A stretch of 36,533 bases of DNA. It comes from Sphaerisporangium album. GTDB lineage: Bacteria > Actinomycetota > Actinomycetes > Streptosporangiales > Streptosporangiaceae. A model generated the notes under the pieces. That model was not told the origin of the DNA and ran no database searches. It saw nothing but the letters and a program-made list of their open reading frames with translations. Below, piece by piece: positions 6,619 through 15,567 of this stretch. The stretch is taken from positions 1 through 36,533 of the forward strand of contig NZ_QOIL01000038.1 of NCBI RefSeq assembly GCF_003323745.1, in the 5' to 3' direction. Positions within the stretch are counted from its first letter, which is position 1, and each line of letters starts with the position of its first letter. The position numbers and the translations under genes were made by a program.

Positions 6619-7938
6619 ATGAGGCTCACCCGTGATCACAGGAAATTCCCCCTTATGCAGTTTCGTTCCCGTCGCCTGCAGGCGCTGCTCGGCGTCCCGC
6701 TCCACGAGGCGACGTACAAGCACTTCGCCGACCTCCTGCACTCCGAGGACGCACGCGAAGCCGAGGACCTGGACTACAAGGCCACCTACGCCGGCCCCAC
6801 GATGAGCGACTCCATCGCTGTGGACGTGGCGACCTTCGCCAACCACCGCGGCGGCGTGATCGTCCTTGGCATCGACGACACGAACGGCATCCCCTCGGCG
6901 GACCCCGGCATCGACCTCACAGACGCGTTCGAACGGGAAATCCATACCGCTGTCGCGGCGCGTGCGCCGGCGAACAAGGGACTGCTGAAGTGGCCCGTCC
7001 GGTACAACTCCCAGAAGTTCTGGATGACCGAGACGCAGATCGCTGCGGCATACCGGCGCAGGTTCTCCGCCGCGGCCGACAGCGCGGCGCGCGTGGCCGA
7101 GGTTGAGTCTGCTGTGGTCCTGCGCGTCCTGGAGGGCGGCGGCGACTGGAGGACTCCCCGCCCGGTCCTGACGGTGTCGCTGGCCCCGGAGACGCCGGGA
7201 CAGTTCAGCATTGCCGAGGACGAGGTCCGCCATTTCAAGGAAGGGCTGGCTCGGGATGCGTTCATCGTGGGGCGCAGTTCGCCGTTCTTCACCCCCGGAT
7301 CCGGCGTGGGCCGGGGGCACCTGTACGCTGCCGGGCACCTGCAGGGCCGGGTGACGTGGGCCGAGTTCCATACCGATGGCGCCGGCAGCATGATTCTTCC
7401 GCTGTCCTTCTTCCCGCCGCAGGGCGGTCAGACCGCGGTGGTCATGGACTCCCAGGTGACGCTGTACATCCTCAGCGCCCTCCGGCTGCTGGCGTTGCAT
7501 GCCACCGAACGTGCCGGCGCCACCGGGACCGCCGTGGTGACGGCCCGGATCCTGCCGGACGTCCTTTCCTACGAGACCAAGGTTCCTCGCCTCATCGAGG
7601 CGATCACAGCACAGCAGACGATCGGGGATCCTCCGCAGACGTACGGCAGGCGACGGCGGGACACCCAGACGGCGACGGAGAGCGGCGAGTACACCGGTCG
7701 CGAGCCCGCGCGTGACGCGCACGGCGACGCAGTCATCTTTCTGGACGATCTCGCTGGCGACGGCCAGCCGCTCGCTGCGGCGGTCGGCCAGCTCACAGGG
7801 GCCCTCCTGCAGTGCTATGGGCTGCCTGAGTGTCGGCAGATCCGCCCGGATGGCACGCTGGTGCTGCGGGCATGGGAGTCCCACGCCGACGCCGGCCAGG
7901 CGTGGGCAGAGCAGCTGGACATTCCCGTCGAGGACTAG
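6619..7938 (+). CDS. AlbA_2/Schlafen-domain protein
   Basis: A 439-residue protein from ATG 6619, preceded by AGGGAGCTC. Residues ~40-90 match the AlbA_2 (Schlafen AlbA_2, formerly AAA_4) pattern: an acidic start (HSEDAREAEDLDYKAT) followed by AVDVATFANHRGGVIVLGID, the strand-loop segment of proteins often annotated as putative DNA-binding or ATP-binding regulators. The rest is a mixed domain that I cannot place; it contains basic stretch YGRRRRDTQT and an acidic end. Hairpins at 6523 and 8021 bracket it, so it is probably monocistronic. Such proteins occur in mobile and defence loci, but a defence role here is only a possibility. Confidence 0.78.
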   Translation: MRLTRDHRKFPLMQFRSRRLQALLGVPLHEATYKHFADLLHSEDAREAEDLDYKATYAGPTMSDSIAVDVATFANHRGGVIVLGIDDTNGIPSADPGIDLTDAFEREIHTAVAARAPANKGLLKWPVRYNSQKFWMTETQIAAAYRRRFSAAADSAARVAEVESAVVLRVLEGGGDWRTPRPVLTVSLAPETPGQFSIAEDEVRHFKEGLARDAFIVGRSSPFFTPGSGVGRGHLYAAGHLQGRVTWAEFHTDGAGSMILPLSFFPPQGGQTAVVMDSQVTLYILSALRLLALHATERAGATGTAVVTARILPDVLSYETKVPRLIEAITAQQTIGDPPQTYGRRRRDTQTATESGEYTGREPARDAHGDAVIFLDDLAGDGQPLAAAVGQLTGALLQCYGLPECRQIRPDGTLVLRAWESHADAGQAWAEQLDIPVED

Positions 7939-8020
7939 GCGCCCCCACCGGCGGCGTCGGGGACGTCGAATCGAAGCGCGACACTAACCTGCCCACTTCG
8001 CAAGCCGGTATGCCGCTGCC

Positions 8021-8037
8021 GGCCGGGGCTTCCGGCC
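8021..8037 (+). terminator. Short hairpin, possible terminator
   Basis: GGCCGG and CCGGCC (8021-8026, 8032-8037) form a perfect 6-bp stem with loop GGCTT, ~80 bases after the AlbA_2 gene. Confidence 0.4.
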
Positions 8038-8066
8038 TGCAACGGTTTCCACCATTCGCGTAGGAG

Positions 8067-8345
8067 GCATCGCTGGCCGCGGCAAGGGCCACGACGACCC
8101 GGCGGTGGACAGCGCGCTCGCCGAGCTCGGCCAGCCGTACACCGAGCAGACGGTCAAGCAGGAGAGCACCGCGGCCGCGCAGTTCGGCACCCTGGGGTCG
8201 GGGAACCACTTCGCCAAGGTGTGCCTGGACGCGCCGGGGCCGGGTGTGGACCGTGCTGCATTCGGAGTCGCGGGCCCTCGGGAACCGGCTCGCCACGCGG
8301 CACATTCCCGACGCCGAAGGCTCTGATGAAGCGGCACCGATCGGC
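8067..8345 (+). pseudogene. rtcB: RtcB-type RNA ligase fragment
   Basis: Three consecutive pieces match the middle of an RtcB RNA ligase, but in different frames. The first reads GKGHDDPAVDSALAELG to QFGTLGSGNHFAKVCLD (8067-8235), the second VWTVLHSESRALGNRLATRH (from ~8244), the third KALMKRH near 8320. The RtcB hallmarks GTLGxGNHF and LHSGSRGxGN are evident, although the second now reads LHSESRALGN. With at least two frameshifts and both ends missing, it is a non-functional relic. It may be left over from an rtcB gene next to the insertion site. Confidence 0.8.
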
Positions 8346-8833
8346 ACGCCGTCGGGGTGGATGAGACTGTCCAGCGGTGGCTATGCAGGCGAGCTCGAGC
8401 ACCGGATGTTGCCCACTTCGGGCACCGCTCCGCGATCTCGCAGCAAGATCAATGTTGGCGAGTTCGAGCACCACCGCGTCACCCAGCTTCAGCGGCAGCG
8501 ACGAGAAGCGTGGAAACGCGCCGCGACCATCGGCCGGCCGGGTGGTGCTCGAACTCATCGACACCACCTCGCGGCCGGGCAGGGTGGCGTCGGCACTCAC
8601 CAACATCTGGTGCCCGCACTCGGCGACGAAGCCAGTCCAGCGGCACGCTGCCATCGCAGGCCTCGATGAGGGTCGGCTCGATCGGCCATCGGGCCTGTGG
8701 CGTGAGCGAACGGGCCCCGCCGGCCTGCCAACCCTCACACCTGCCTCTGGATGAGCTGGAGGCGGGCATGCGGGCATGCCTAGCACCAGGCGCCGCTGGC
8801 AGGTGCGCCCGAGGAGTACGCCACCGATCTTGG
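8346..8833. other. Gene-poor stretch between rtcB relic and primase gene
   Basis: No ORF here has convincing composition or motifs on either strand. It holds the long inverted repeat at 8460-8556 and may be decayed coding DNA. It lies after the 3' end of the minus-strand primase gene. Confidence 0.4.
8460..8556. repeat. 16-bp perfect inverted repeat
   Basis: GAGTTCGAGCACCACC (8460-8475) and its exact complement (8541-8556) are separated by 65 bases. A shortened variant (GAGCTCGAGCACC) occurs at about 8391. It could be a large hairpin, paired protein-binding sites or a relic of a mobile-element end. Confidence 0.55.
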
Positions 8834-11239
8834 CTACGGTGCCGGACCCTTTTCATCCGATCCAAGAATTGGCTGGTGCCCATCTGTCTGAGCCGCAGTT
8901 GCCCGGGTGGGTGTCCACTGCTGGACCGTGCGCAGAATGACGGCGCCGAGTTCCCTGCGCAGCAGCTGCAACGCAGAGGTGAACTCTGCAGGAGGGGCGG
9001 GGGGTTGGCCGGCGAGAGACGCAGGGTCACCGTGGTGGCCGGGTGGTCCGTCTTGGAGGAGTAGTTCGATCGGGCGCTGGCCGCACGGTTCGTTGCGGTG
9101 TGCTTGGGCGGCGGCTTGTCGACTGGTGAGAACCTCGTGCCATTGCCGGCGCTGCTCGCGGTACAGCTCCATCCACTGCTGGCGCCGGGCCGTGGTACCG
9201 GTGCGTTCCGCGACGTCGTCGAGGGTGACTGTGCCCCGGCGCCAGCCGTGAGCGCCCTTGTCGGCCAGGCCGTGGGCGGCGAGTTCCTGTAGGGCACGGT
9301 GTCCTGCGGTCGAGCCGATGCCGGCGAGCCGGATGACCTCCCTGGTTGTGGTTTCCACGGAGGGCAGCAGTGCCTGGTAGACGAATGCGGCGCCTGCGGC
9401 CAGGTCCCACAGGCCTGGGTGGATGATCTCGATGTTCCCCGCACGCCAGCGACGCCACAGGGCCTCGTGCCGGTAGGGGGCGGGGATGGTGAGTGTGTAG
9501 TGGTCGGCCTGGGTGCCGTGGTGTTCCCGGGTGAGGTCGATAAGGCGGTCGGCTGCTGGTTCCTCGCGCAGTAGCTGCAGGACTCGGGCCACGCAGCTCC
9601 AGCCGAGTCCGGTCATCAGCGAGAGGCTGCGTACCCCGAAGTGGGGTTCGAGTCCGCCGCCCATTTGCGCGGCGGCGCCGAGTGCGCGCAATACCTTGCG
9701 GACCGACAGCAGGCGGCGCCCCCAGCGTTTCCGGCGCTGAGGGTCGTTTTCGGCGATGATGACGGCGTTGAGCCAGATGCGGATCCGCTGGTAGGCCTCA
9801 TAGGAGTCGGGTTGCTGCGAGAAGGCTTTGCTTTGTAAAGGGCGTGGCCATCTTGTGATCAACATGCTCGGAGCCGAGGGTGGTGCCCCTCCGCGCGTGG
9901 AGGGTTTCTCCCTTGTGTGGCCGTTGCGCTCAGATCGATACTCGGCGATACCTGCCAGCGCTTTTTGCCATTCGGTGTGCAGCCGGAGGTGTTGCTGGGT
10001 GGGGGAGTATTTGGCGTAGGCGCGGGCGAGCCAGGGCCAGCGGCGGGTGGCCATGGCTTCGACCAGATCCTCCAAGCGCCATCCCGCAGCCGCGGCGCTG
10101 TTGACGATCGCCTGGCGGGCGTGGCTGGCGGAGGGGTAGCTGTGCCTGCGCCAGGTTCCGTGTACGGCGATCTGTTCCAGGTGGCGGCGGATGGGGCGCC
10201 GACCGCCGCTTTGGGGCAGCCACGGCACGCCGGAGTCGTCGAGGGAGCAATCCAGCAGGTCCTCGGGGAGTCCCGGTCCGGTACGGATGATCGGCGCGGT
10301 GGCGGCGAGCTCGGCCTCGAGTTCTTGCATCAAGCGATTCCAGGTCTGAGCTCCGCAGGGGTGGTTGACCGCCTGCAGCGCCTGGTCCAGGGGTATGAGC
10401 AGGTGCATCCATCCGGTGAGCCGGCCACGATGGGTTTTGTGCGGGGCCCCGGGCGGGCGGATCTGGCCGAACGGGCTGGACATCGGCCCGGGGTCGCAGG
10501 TCGAATACCGGCGTGCCAGCGCCAGTGCCAGGTGGTTGAGCTCGGCGTGCGGGAGCGGACGCTGCCACAGCACGTAGACGTGTCGGCCCCCGGAGGGGGA
10601 ACCGTCGAGGATCGCGCGGCCGCCGCAGCGGGCGATCAGCGCGGCGAAGTCGGCGGCCTGGGCGGCTACCAGGCTGTGAGGGTCGGGTGCGTGCAGGGCC
10701 TGTGCCTTGTGCACGTCGAAGTCCGCCGCCAGCAGGCGACTCATCCCGGTTTCGGGGTCGCAGGTGGGGATCGTGGCCGGTTGGCTGGGGAGGCGGTCCT
10801 GCAACTGCCGCTCGAACAGGCGGCCGCCGCGGTATCGAGGAAAGGTACGCCCCCCGTCGGGGGACAGCCGCATCTGCGGCGCCTGCGCGAGCGCGGGCGC
10901 CAGCAGCCTCCAGTGTTCTGCCGCCACGGCGGCCGCCGGCGTGCTGGTAGCGGACGACGGCTGCGCCGCCGGTGCGGCGGCGCGAGCAGCCGCACCGGTG
11001 GGGCGTGGCGAGTTGGGTGGTCGGCGCTGTGAGCGGGCGAGGGTGTGGGGGATCGGGATATCGGGGGGGATGGGGGATGCACCGGCCTGTTGCGGCCCTG
11101 GGGATATTCCGATACAGGGCATGGCTGTGCTATCCCGGGCACGATCGGTTATGATCTCCTCCAGGGGACCAAGGTGTTCCCGGCAGCAAAAGACCGGCTC
11201 GCGGCGTAAGCCGGAGCTGATCGCAAGAGAGACCTTCAC
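8834..11239 (-). CDS. Primase-polymerase (AEP) replication protein
   Basis: A large protein of up to 801 residues; ATG 11122 (residue 40) is a plausible alternative start. An archaeo-eukaryotic primase core is visible at ~160-290: DFD (Asp173, Asp175) as the metal-binding pair, SPSGGRHVYVLW with His220, and GQIRPPGAPHK, the third motif seen in actinobacterial plasmid primases. Residues ~40-110 are Pro/Ala-rich and probably disordered. The C-terminal half carries helical and winged-helix-like segments (VRKVLRALGAAAQMGG; TTREVIRLAGIGSTAGHRAL) suited to origin binding. No helicase Walker motif was found. It probably primes or initiates replication of the element. It is divergent from the XRE/DUF5753 regulator gene. 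Confidence 0.8.
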   Translation of the reverse strand: MKVSLAISSGLRREPVFCCREHLGPLEEIITDRARDSTAMPCIGISPGPQQAGASPIPPDIPIPHTLARSQRRPPNSPRPTGAAARAAAPAAQPSSATSTPAAAVAAEHWRLLAPALAQAPQMRLSPDGGRTFPRYRGGRLFERQLQDRLPSQPATIPTCDPETGMSRLLAADFDVHKAQALHAPDPHSLVAAQAADFAALIARCGGRAILDGSPSGGRHVYVLWQRPLPHAELNHLALALARRYSTCDPGPMSSPFGQIRPPGAPHKTHRGRLTGWMHLLIPLDQALQAVNHPCGAQTWNRLMQELEAELAATAPIIRTGPGLPEDLLDCSLDDSGVPWLPQSGGRRPIRRHLEQIAVHGTWRRHSYPSASHARQAIVNSAAAAGWRLEDLVEAMATRRWPWLARAYAKYSPTQQHLRLHTEWQKALAGIAEYRSERNGHTREKPSTRGGAPPSAPSMLITRWPRPLQSKAFSQQPDSYEAYQRIRIWLNAVIIAENDPQRRKRWGRRLLSVRKVLRALGAAAQMGGGLEPHFGVRSLSLMTGLGWSCVARVLQLLREEPAADRLIDLTREHHGTQADHYTLTIPAPYRHEALWRRWRAGNIEIIHPGLWDLAAGAAFVYQALLPSVETTTREVIRLAGIGSTAGHRALQELAAHGLADKGAHGWRRGTVTLDDVAERTGTTARRQQWMELYREQRRQWHEVLTSRQAAAQAHRNEPCGQRPIELLLQDGPPGHHGDPASLAGQPPAPPAEFTSALQLLRRELGAVILRTVQQWTPTRATAAQTDGHQPILGSDEKGPAP

Positions 11240-11309
11240 CTTCGGTTTGCGAGGCCAGTGGGTGAGGGGCTCTCACGGGCTGTGAAGTTGTGATGAGCGG
11301 GTGGGCAGT

Positions 11310-11651
11310 TCAGCGTCTGGCGTGCGGCCGTGCTGAACATGTCCCGCTAGGGATGCGTATGCGCCTGAGGCCCTCCTTTCCGTGGAGATCAGCGCCTGGG
11401 TGGCCCGCCGTTTGATCCGCGTTGCGTTCTGCTTGGGCGGCGGTCAGTCGACCGGGCCGGGTGCTGGCGGCTTGTCCTGGTGGCCATGGGTCCGGTGGTG
11501 CGCCCGGGCCGCGGTCGCGCCGGTGGTCGGTGGCGCGGGTTGGCCGGCGGTCCGGGGTCGTGGAGCCGGGTTCGGTGGGGATGTGCGGCGGCGTGACGGC
11601 GTGTATGCGCGCTCCACGTCTGTGACTCTGTGTGTGGCGTCGATTGCGCAT
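11310..11651 (-). CDS. Possible small basic protein
   Basis: This 113-residue ORF begins at ATG 11651 after a very strong ribosome-binding site (GAAAGGAGGG). The product is rich in Arg, Pro and Gly and has no recognised domain. Another GGAAAGGAGGG occurs near its 3' end. It could be a real gene in front of the primase gene or simply a leader region with strong Shine-Dalgarno sequences. Confidence rests on the ribosome-binding site alone. Confidence 0.35.
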   Translation of the reverse strand: MRNRRHTQSHRRGARIHAVTPPHIPTEPGSTTPDRRPTRATDHRRDRGPGAPPDPWPPGQAASTRPGRLTAAQAERNADQTAGHPGADLHGKEGLRRIRIPSGTCSARPHARR

Positions 11652-11804
11652 CGTTGTACTCGCCCTCCTTTCGGCTGTTTGACTACTGAAATGCACGTTC
11701 GCCGGTGCTTATGCGTATAAAGATTGCCATTTTCTCAGGCGTACATGTTTGCTGTATCGCCAGACGGGTGTCAAGATCGGGCTTAGGTGAGGGAAGGAGT
11801 CGCT
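11652..11804. promoter_or_regulatory. Divergent control region, primase side versus regulator
   Basis: An AT-richer stretch between divergent genes. TGCGTATAAA near 11724 resembles an extended -10 for the plus-strand regulator. AAGGAGTCGCT just before GTG 11805 is that gene's ribosome-binding site. No convincing -35 or repeated operator could be defined. Confidence 0.35.
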
Positions 11805-13100
11805 GTGGAGGGTGAGCGCCTGCCCGGGTTAGACACTATTGCCGCTCGACTGACATATCTGCTGTCCCGAAAAGGGTCGAGTGCGAAGAAGGTGACGATC
11901 GAGGAGGTGGCCCGGGTCACCGGTGTCTCCCGTGCCACCATCACCCTGATGAAGTCGGGGCAGGCGTCGAACCCGCAGGTGGCCACGCTGCGTTCGCTGG
12001 CCGACTTCTTCAAGGTGCCCCTCGGCTGGCTGGCGGGCGATCTGCCTGAGCCCATCTCCGAGGCCCGGATGCGCGCCTTGATCGCCGGAGACCTGGTCGG
12101 GCTGCCGATCTCGGCGTTGCGGACCATCGCCGAGCTGGTCGGTCTCACCCGTCAGGCCGAGCAACTGGCCCGCGTCCCATCGTCGGTGATCGCCCCCGAG
12201 GCCCCGGTGCCGCCCTCCGACATGGGGTCCTTTGTTCGGCATCTGGAGAACGCCACGTCCGACAGCGTTGTGGGGTGTCGCCTGCGGCTGCTGCGCGAGG
12301 GCTATGGCCTGTCGGTCGGTGAGGCCGGCGCCGCGGCGGGAGTCGGCCGATCGGCTGTGGAGTGCGTCGAGGATGGGGAGGGCAGCCCGGAGGCGGTTGG
12401 GGCGCTGCTCAGTGCCTATGGGGTGTCCAGTCCTTACCAGCGTGAGACTGTGATGCAGTTGGCCCGGCACGAGCGTGACCCGCAATGGTGGGACCTGCCG
12501 GAGATTCCTTTGTGGTTGACGGCGATCGCGGGCCTGGAGTCCCGGGCAGAGATGATCTACACCTATCAGGCGCAGTACGTGCCGGCGTTGCTGCAGACGG
12601 CACAGTACGCCCTTGCCTCCTGCGAGGCCTCCCGCTCTGAGCGCCCGTCACAGGCGAGCATTCAGTTCGATGCCCTGATGACGCTGCGGCGTCAGCGGCT
12701 GCTGGAGCGCGAGGACGCGCCCCGTCTGTGGGCGGTCGTGGATGAGAGCGTGCTGCACAGGCGGCTGGTCGCGAGGGAGGAGCATCTGGAGGTCCTCGAT
12801 ACCTTGATCGCCGCGTCGAAGAGCGTGAACGGCAAGGTGACCCTGCAGGTGGCTCCATATGATTGTGCCTTTGTGCCTCCGATACCCAGCTTCACGCTCT
12901 ACCGGTTCGCCTCTCCCGGTCAATCCGACCTGGTGTGCGTGCACGGAATCGACGCCGACCAGATCATCAATGAGCGGCTGCAGGTTGACGCCTATCACAA
13001 GGCCTTTGTCATGCTCGCGGTCGCGGCCATCCAGCCAGAGCGGACGGTGGACTTTCTGATCGATCTACGCACCAGCGTCTCGTTGGAACCGGGGGAGTAG
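11805..13100 (+). CDS. XRE regulator with second HTH and DUF5753 domain
   Basis: A 431-residue transcriptional regulator. GTG 11805 is chosen because GGAAGGAG lies 5-12 bases upstream; an in-frame GTG at 11787 lacks this. Residues ~10-85 are an XRE-type HTH (VTIEEVARVTGVSRATITLM, then a LADFFKVPLGWLAG tail). A second HTH-like segment lies at ~155-205 (RLRLLREGYGLSVGEAGAAA). From ~225 on the sequence fits DUF5753 (Scr1-type): YQAQYVPALLQTAQYA, LRRQRLLER, LWAVVDESVLHRRL and a C-terminal FASPGQSDLV. Such proteins are common actinobacterial regulators with one HTH; two are unusual. It could control element genes, but its operators are unknown. Confidence 0.85.
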   Translation: MEGERLPGLDTIAARLTYLLSRKGSSAKKVTIEEVARVTGVSRATITLMKSGQASNPQVATLRSLADFFKVPLGWLAGDLPEPISEARMRALIAGDLVGLPISALRTIAELVGLTRQAEQLARVPSSVIAPEAPVPPSDMGSFVRHLENATSDSVVGCRLRLLREGYGLSVGEAGAAAGVGRSAVECVEDGEGSPEAVGALLSAYGVSSPYQRETVMQLARHERDPQWWDLPEIPLWLTAIAGLESRAEMIYTYQAQYVPALLQTAQYALASCEASRSERPSQASIQFDALMTLRRQRLLEREDAPRLWAVVDESVLHRRLVAREEHLEVLDTLIAASKSVNGKVTLQVAPYDCAFVPPIPSFTLYRFASPGQSDLVCVHGIDADQIINERLQVDAYHKAFVMLAVAAIQPERTVDFLIDLRTSVSLEPGE

Positions 13101-13101
13101 A

Positions 13102-13119
13102 GGGCGCAGCGGTGCGCCC
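13102..13119 (+). terminator. Hairpin terminator after regulator
   Basis: GGGCGCA and TGCGCCC form a perfect 7-bp stem with loop GCGG, starting 1 base after the stop codon of the regulator gene. Confidence 0.6.
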
Positions 13120-13390
13120 GTCTCGGGTGCGCCATGGCCAGAGGCGGTACCGGTGCAGCTTGGTCGTAGGCTGCGGGGCCAGGCGGCCCGGGTTGGGCCG
13201 GTGACAAGTCCCCGCGCGTTCGGGCCGCAGGTCCTGCGGCCGGTCGCTGCGCGCTATCCACCGAGCGTCGTGATCAGCACGACCTGGCTGTGTACGGCCT
13301 GGCGCGCGCGGATCGCCACCCAGCATGCCGAAACCCTGGCTCAGCGGCGAGGGATGGGCAGGCGGACGTCCGCCGCAGCAGGATGCAGGG

Positions 13391-13651
13391 TCACCGGGAT
13401 GGCGTGGAGTGGCTGCAGGGCAAACAGCGCCTCACCACGGCGTGGGGATAGACCGGCTCGCGCGGGCGTGAGATCGCGCCGCACAGTGGTGACGCCGGTG
13501 CCGGGGTGATCCCCACGATTGTGGTGCGTGAGCTGCTGAGCCAGCGTGATGGGTGCCGATCGGGTGTCGGCGTGACGGCGAGGGTGCACGCGGCGATCGC
13601 CACCGACACCGAAAGCCGGATCACTGCGCGCCTCGCTGCCTGGCGTGCCAT
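13391..13651 (-). CDS. Possible small secreted or membrane protein
   Basis: An 86-residue ORF from ATG 13651 with a strong ribosome-binding site (GAGGAGG, 5 bases from ATG). The N terminus MARQAARRAVIRLSVSVAIA is basic then hydrophobic, like a signal peptide or membrane anchor. The remainder is low in recognisable features. A different frame at 13341-13589 is also coding-like (EALFALQPLHAIPVTLHPAA), so a frameshift could join the two. It lies ~310 bases after the NlpC/P60 gene and may belong to that leftward unit. The ~270 bases beyond it (13120-13390) show no convincing gene. Confidence 0.4.
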   Translation of the reverse strand: MARQAARRAVIRLSVSVAIAACTLAVTPTPDRHPSRWLSSSRTTIVGITPAPASPLCGAISRPREPVYPHAVVRRCLPCSHSTPSR

Positions 13652-13959
13652 GCAGTCCTCCTCGTCTGTGGTTGAACGCGGCAGTTGTCCGCCGGCCCGC
13701 GGCCGTCGATGGGTGAAGCCCACCGCGGCCCCGCTGACACGGTGCCCGGCGGCGCCGCGATTGGGCGCGAGGGTGTCGGACTGTAGCGGGGTTTCGGGGC
13801 AGGAGTGTCGCGGGGCCTCCCGCATCGTTGCCGTTTCGTGATGTGTGTGGGCGGGGGTCGTTCTGCTCGCCAGGGTCCCTGGGTGGCTCATCGACGGTGA
13901 CGTCGCATGAGGTGACGGTGCCGGGACGGCGGCGGGACGGCGGCGGGGGCGTTTCATTT
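13652..13959. other. Intergenic, no gene seen
   Basis: Very GC-rich DNA between the NlpC/P60 gene and the small ORF at 13651. It contains a tandem GGGACGGCGGC repeat around 13923-13945. No ORF with a plausible start and composition was found on either strand. Confidence 0.4.
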
Positions 13960-14994
13960 TCAGGAGGGCAACACCCGGCGGATGGCGACGGCGCGGTCCC
14001 GGAATTTCGTCCAGGGGCTCAGCTTGACCAGCTCGCCGGTCTGGGGAGCCTGGATGACCTGCCCGTCTCCGATGTACATGACGACATGACCGGGTCGCTG
14101 GACTGTGCCCCCCGCCCCGAGGGTGAAGACCAGGTCGCCGGGGGCGACCTGGTCGGCTGATACGGGGCGGCCGCTGTGGACCTGCTCGCCGGTGGTCCGT
14201 GGCAGGTTCACCCCGGCGTGCCGGTAAGCCTGCTGGACCAGGCTTGAGCAGTCGCAGTTCTGCCGTCGGGGATCGGTGGGGCGTTTTTGTGGATCGGCGC
14301 AGTCGCCGCCCCACACATAGGGGGTGCCCAGCTGGCGGAGCGCCCAGGTGATCGCGGTGCGGACCCGGGTGGTCGGCTGAGCGCTCGCCTGGGCGTCCAG
14401 GTCGGGTGAGGCCGGGGTGCTGGGGCAGGCCGGCGCAGTGGTGCTGCCCCATATCTGGTCGGCCAGCGCTGCGGCGAAGCCCGCCCAGCGGCGGTAGTTG
14501 GATCCGTCAGGGTAGGCCGACCGCTGGACGGCCTGGGCGGCCACCCAGGGCGGCAGGCTGTCCCAGCCGGGCAGGTCGGTGAGCCCGGGGGGCGGCGGCG
14601 GCTCGGGGCCGCCCAGGAAGGCGGCGACGGCGTACTGCGGATCGGCGCGCTGGGCGGCGCCGCCCCAGGCGGCGCGCTGCTGGAACAGGCCGATGCTGTC
14701 GCGGTCGCCGTGGCTGAGATTGCGCAGGGACGACTCGGTCATCGCGGTCATCAACGCGATCGTCGCGGCGTGTTTGGCCTTGCCCGCAGGCAGGCGCTGA
14801 CGGGTGATGTCGACGATGAGGTGGGCATTGCGCGCTTGGTCACTGGTCAACGTGGTGGTGGCGGCCGCGATCGTGGCGCTGGGCGGACTGCTCACCGCGC
14901 ATGCCGAGCCCGCCGAGTCCATGCTCAGCCCGGTGGTCACGGCGGCCGCACAGACGAGCAGCAGGGCAAGCAGGGCGGGGACGGCTTTTCCCAT
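13960..14994 (-). CDS. NlpC/P60 cell-wall hydrolase with lysozyme-like domain
   Basis: A 344-residue exported enzyme, the probable VirB1-like wall-opening hydrolase of the transfer machine. A signal peptide spans ~1-30 (GKAVPALLALLLVCAAAVTT). Residues ~50-190 look like a lysozyme or transglycosylase fold, with Glu87 in TAMTESSL and IGLFQQR. Residues ~205-344 are a C40 peptidase: Cys249 in NCDCSSLV, His303 in PGHVVMYIGDG, and a polar residue in QAPQTG. It would cut peptidoglycan glycan strands and stem peptides outside the membrane. It lies 6 bases after the lipoprotein gene and is divergent from the transfer operon. Confidence 0.88.
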   Translation of the reverse strand: MGKAVPALLALLLVCAAAVTTGLSMDSAGSACAVSSPPSATIAAATTTLTSDQARNAHLIVDITRQRLPAGKAKHAATIALMTAMTESSLRNLSHGDRDSIGLFQQRAAWGGAAQRADPQYAVAAFLGGPEPPPPPGLTDLPGWDSLPPWVAAQAVQRSAYPDGSNYRRWAGFAAALADQIWGSTTAPACPSTPASPDLDAQASAQPTTRVRTAITWALRQLGTPYVWGGDCADPQKRPTDPRRQNCDCSSLVQQAYRHAGVNLPRTTGEQVHSGRPVSADQVAPGDLVFTLGAGGTVQRPGHVVMYIGDGQVIQAPQTGELVKLSPWTKFRDRAVAIRRVLPS

Positions 14995-15000
14995 CGGGGA

Positions 15001-15567
15001 TCAGGATGCCGGGGCGGCGTCGTCGACGCGCCAGCCGTCGTCGTAGCGCAGCAGCCGTATCGTCCAATCCTGGCGCAGGTGTTCGCTTTGTCCAGCCCGG
15101 TCCAGGTCCTGACGGTAGGAGATGAGCACGTAGCACGTGGCCGGGTCGGCGGCGTCGGGCCCGGCGCCCGGCCTGGGCGCGGCCGCCAGCACCCGCACCC
15201 GGGAACTTTCCCGGGACCGCGACACCAGCAGGGGATCGAGCGCGTTGCGGGGTCGTAGCTGGGCGGCGTAGCGGTGGGTCAGCAGCGGGCCCACCCGGGT
15301 CAACGGTGCCAAGGAGTCCTTCTCGCGCCAGGAGTAGGTGAGCAGACGCGCGGTGAACCGGGTCGCCGCCGCGATCGGGGCCGGGGAGTCGCAGGCCCAG
15401 CGCGGTGCGACGGGGCCAGAGGGGCGGGCGGCAGGGGCCGGCGGGGACGGCCATGTGGCGCGGCTGCTGACCGAGGGCCCGCTTGCCCGCGGAGAGGCGG
15501 GCATGGGGATGGCACAGCCGGCCAGCAGCGCCGTGGTGACCAGCCCGGCCACGGCCAGGCGTATCAG
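15001..15567 (-). CDS. Putative transfer-associated lipoprotein
   Basis: A 188-residue protein with an N-terminal signal and lipobox (LAVAGLVTTALLAGC), so it is predicted to be a secreted lipid-anchored protein. No ATG or GTG gives a full signal peptide. CTG 15567 does, and overlaps the preceding stop as CTGA, so a CTG start is inferred. The mature domain contains FTARLLTYSWREKDSLAPLT and ends WTIRLLRYDDGWRVDDAAPA, reminiscent of a small NTF2-like or accessory VirB8-like fold. It sits between the two-HTH gene and the NlpC/P60 gene, suggesting a role at the cell surface during transfer. Confidence 0.7.
   Translation of the reverse strand: MIRLAVAGLVTTALLAGCAIPMPASPRASGPSVSSRATWPSPPAPAARPSGPVAPRWACDSPAPIAAATRFTARLLTYSWREKDSLAPLTRVGPLLTHRYAAQLRPRNALDPLLVSRSRESSRVRVLAAAPRPGAGPDAADPATCYVLISYRQDLDRAGQSEHLRQDWTIRLLRYDDGWRVDDAAPAS

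Noticed and set aside
8848..8862. TCATCCGATCC, resembling the downstream box of the leaders
   Set aside because: It falls in the 3' coding end of the primase gene on the opposite strand, with no TGGCAC hairpin or promoter nearby.
10560..11032. Long plus-strand open frames opposite the primase gene
   Set aside because: They are antisense frames kept open by high GC; composition and motifs support the minus-strand gene only.
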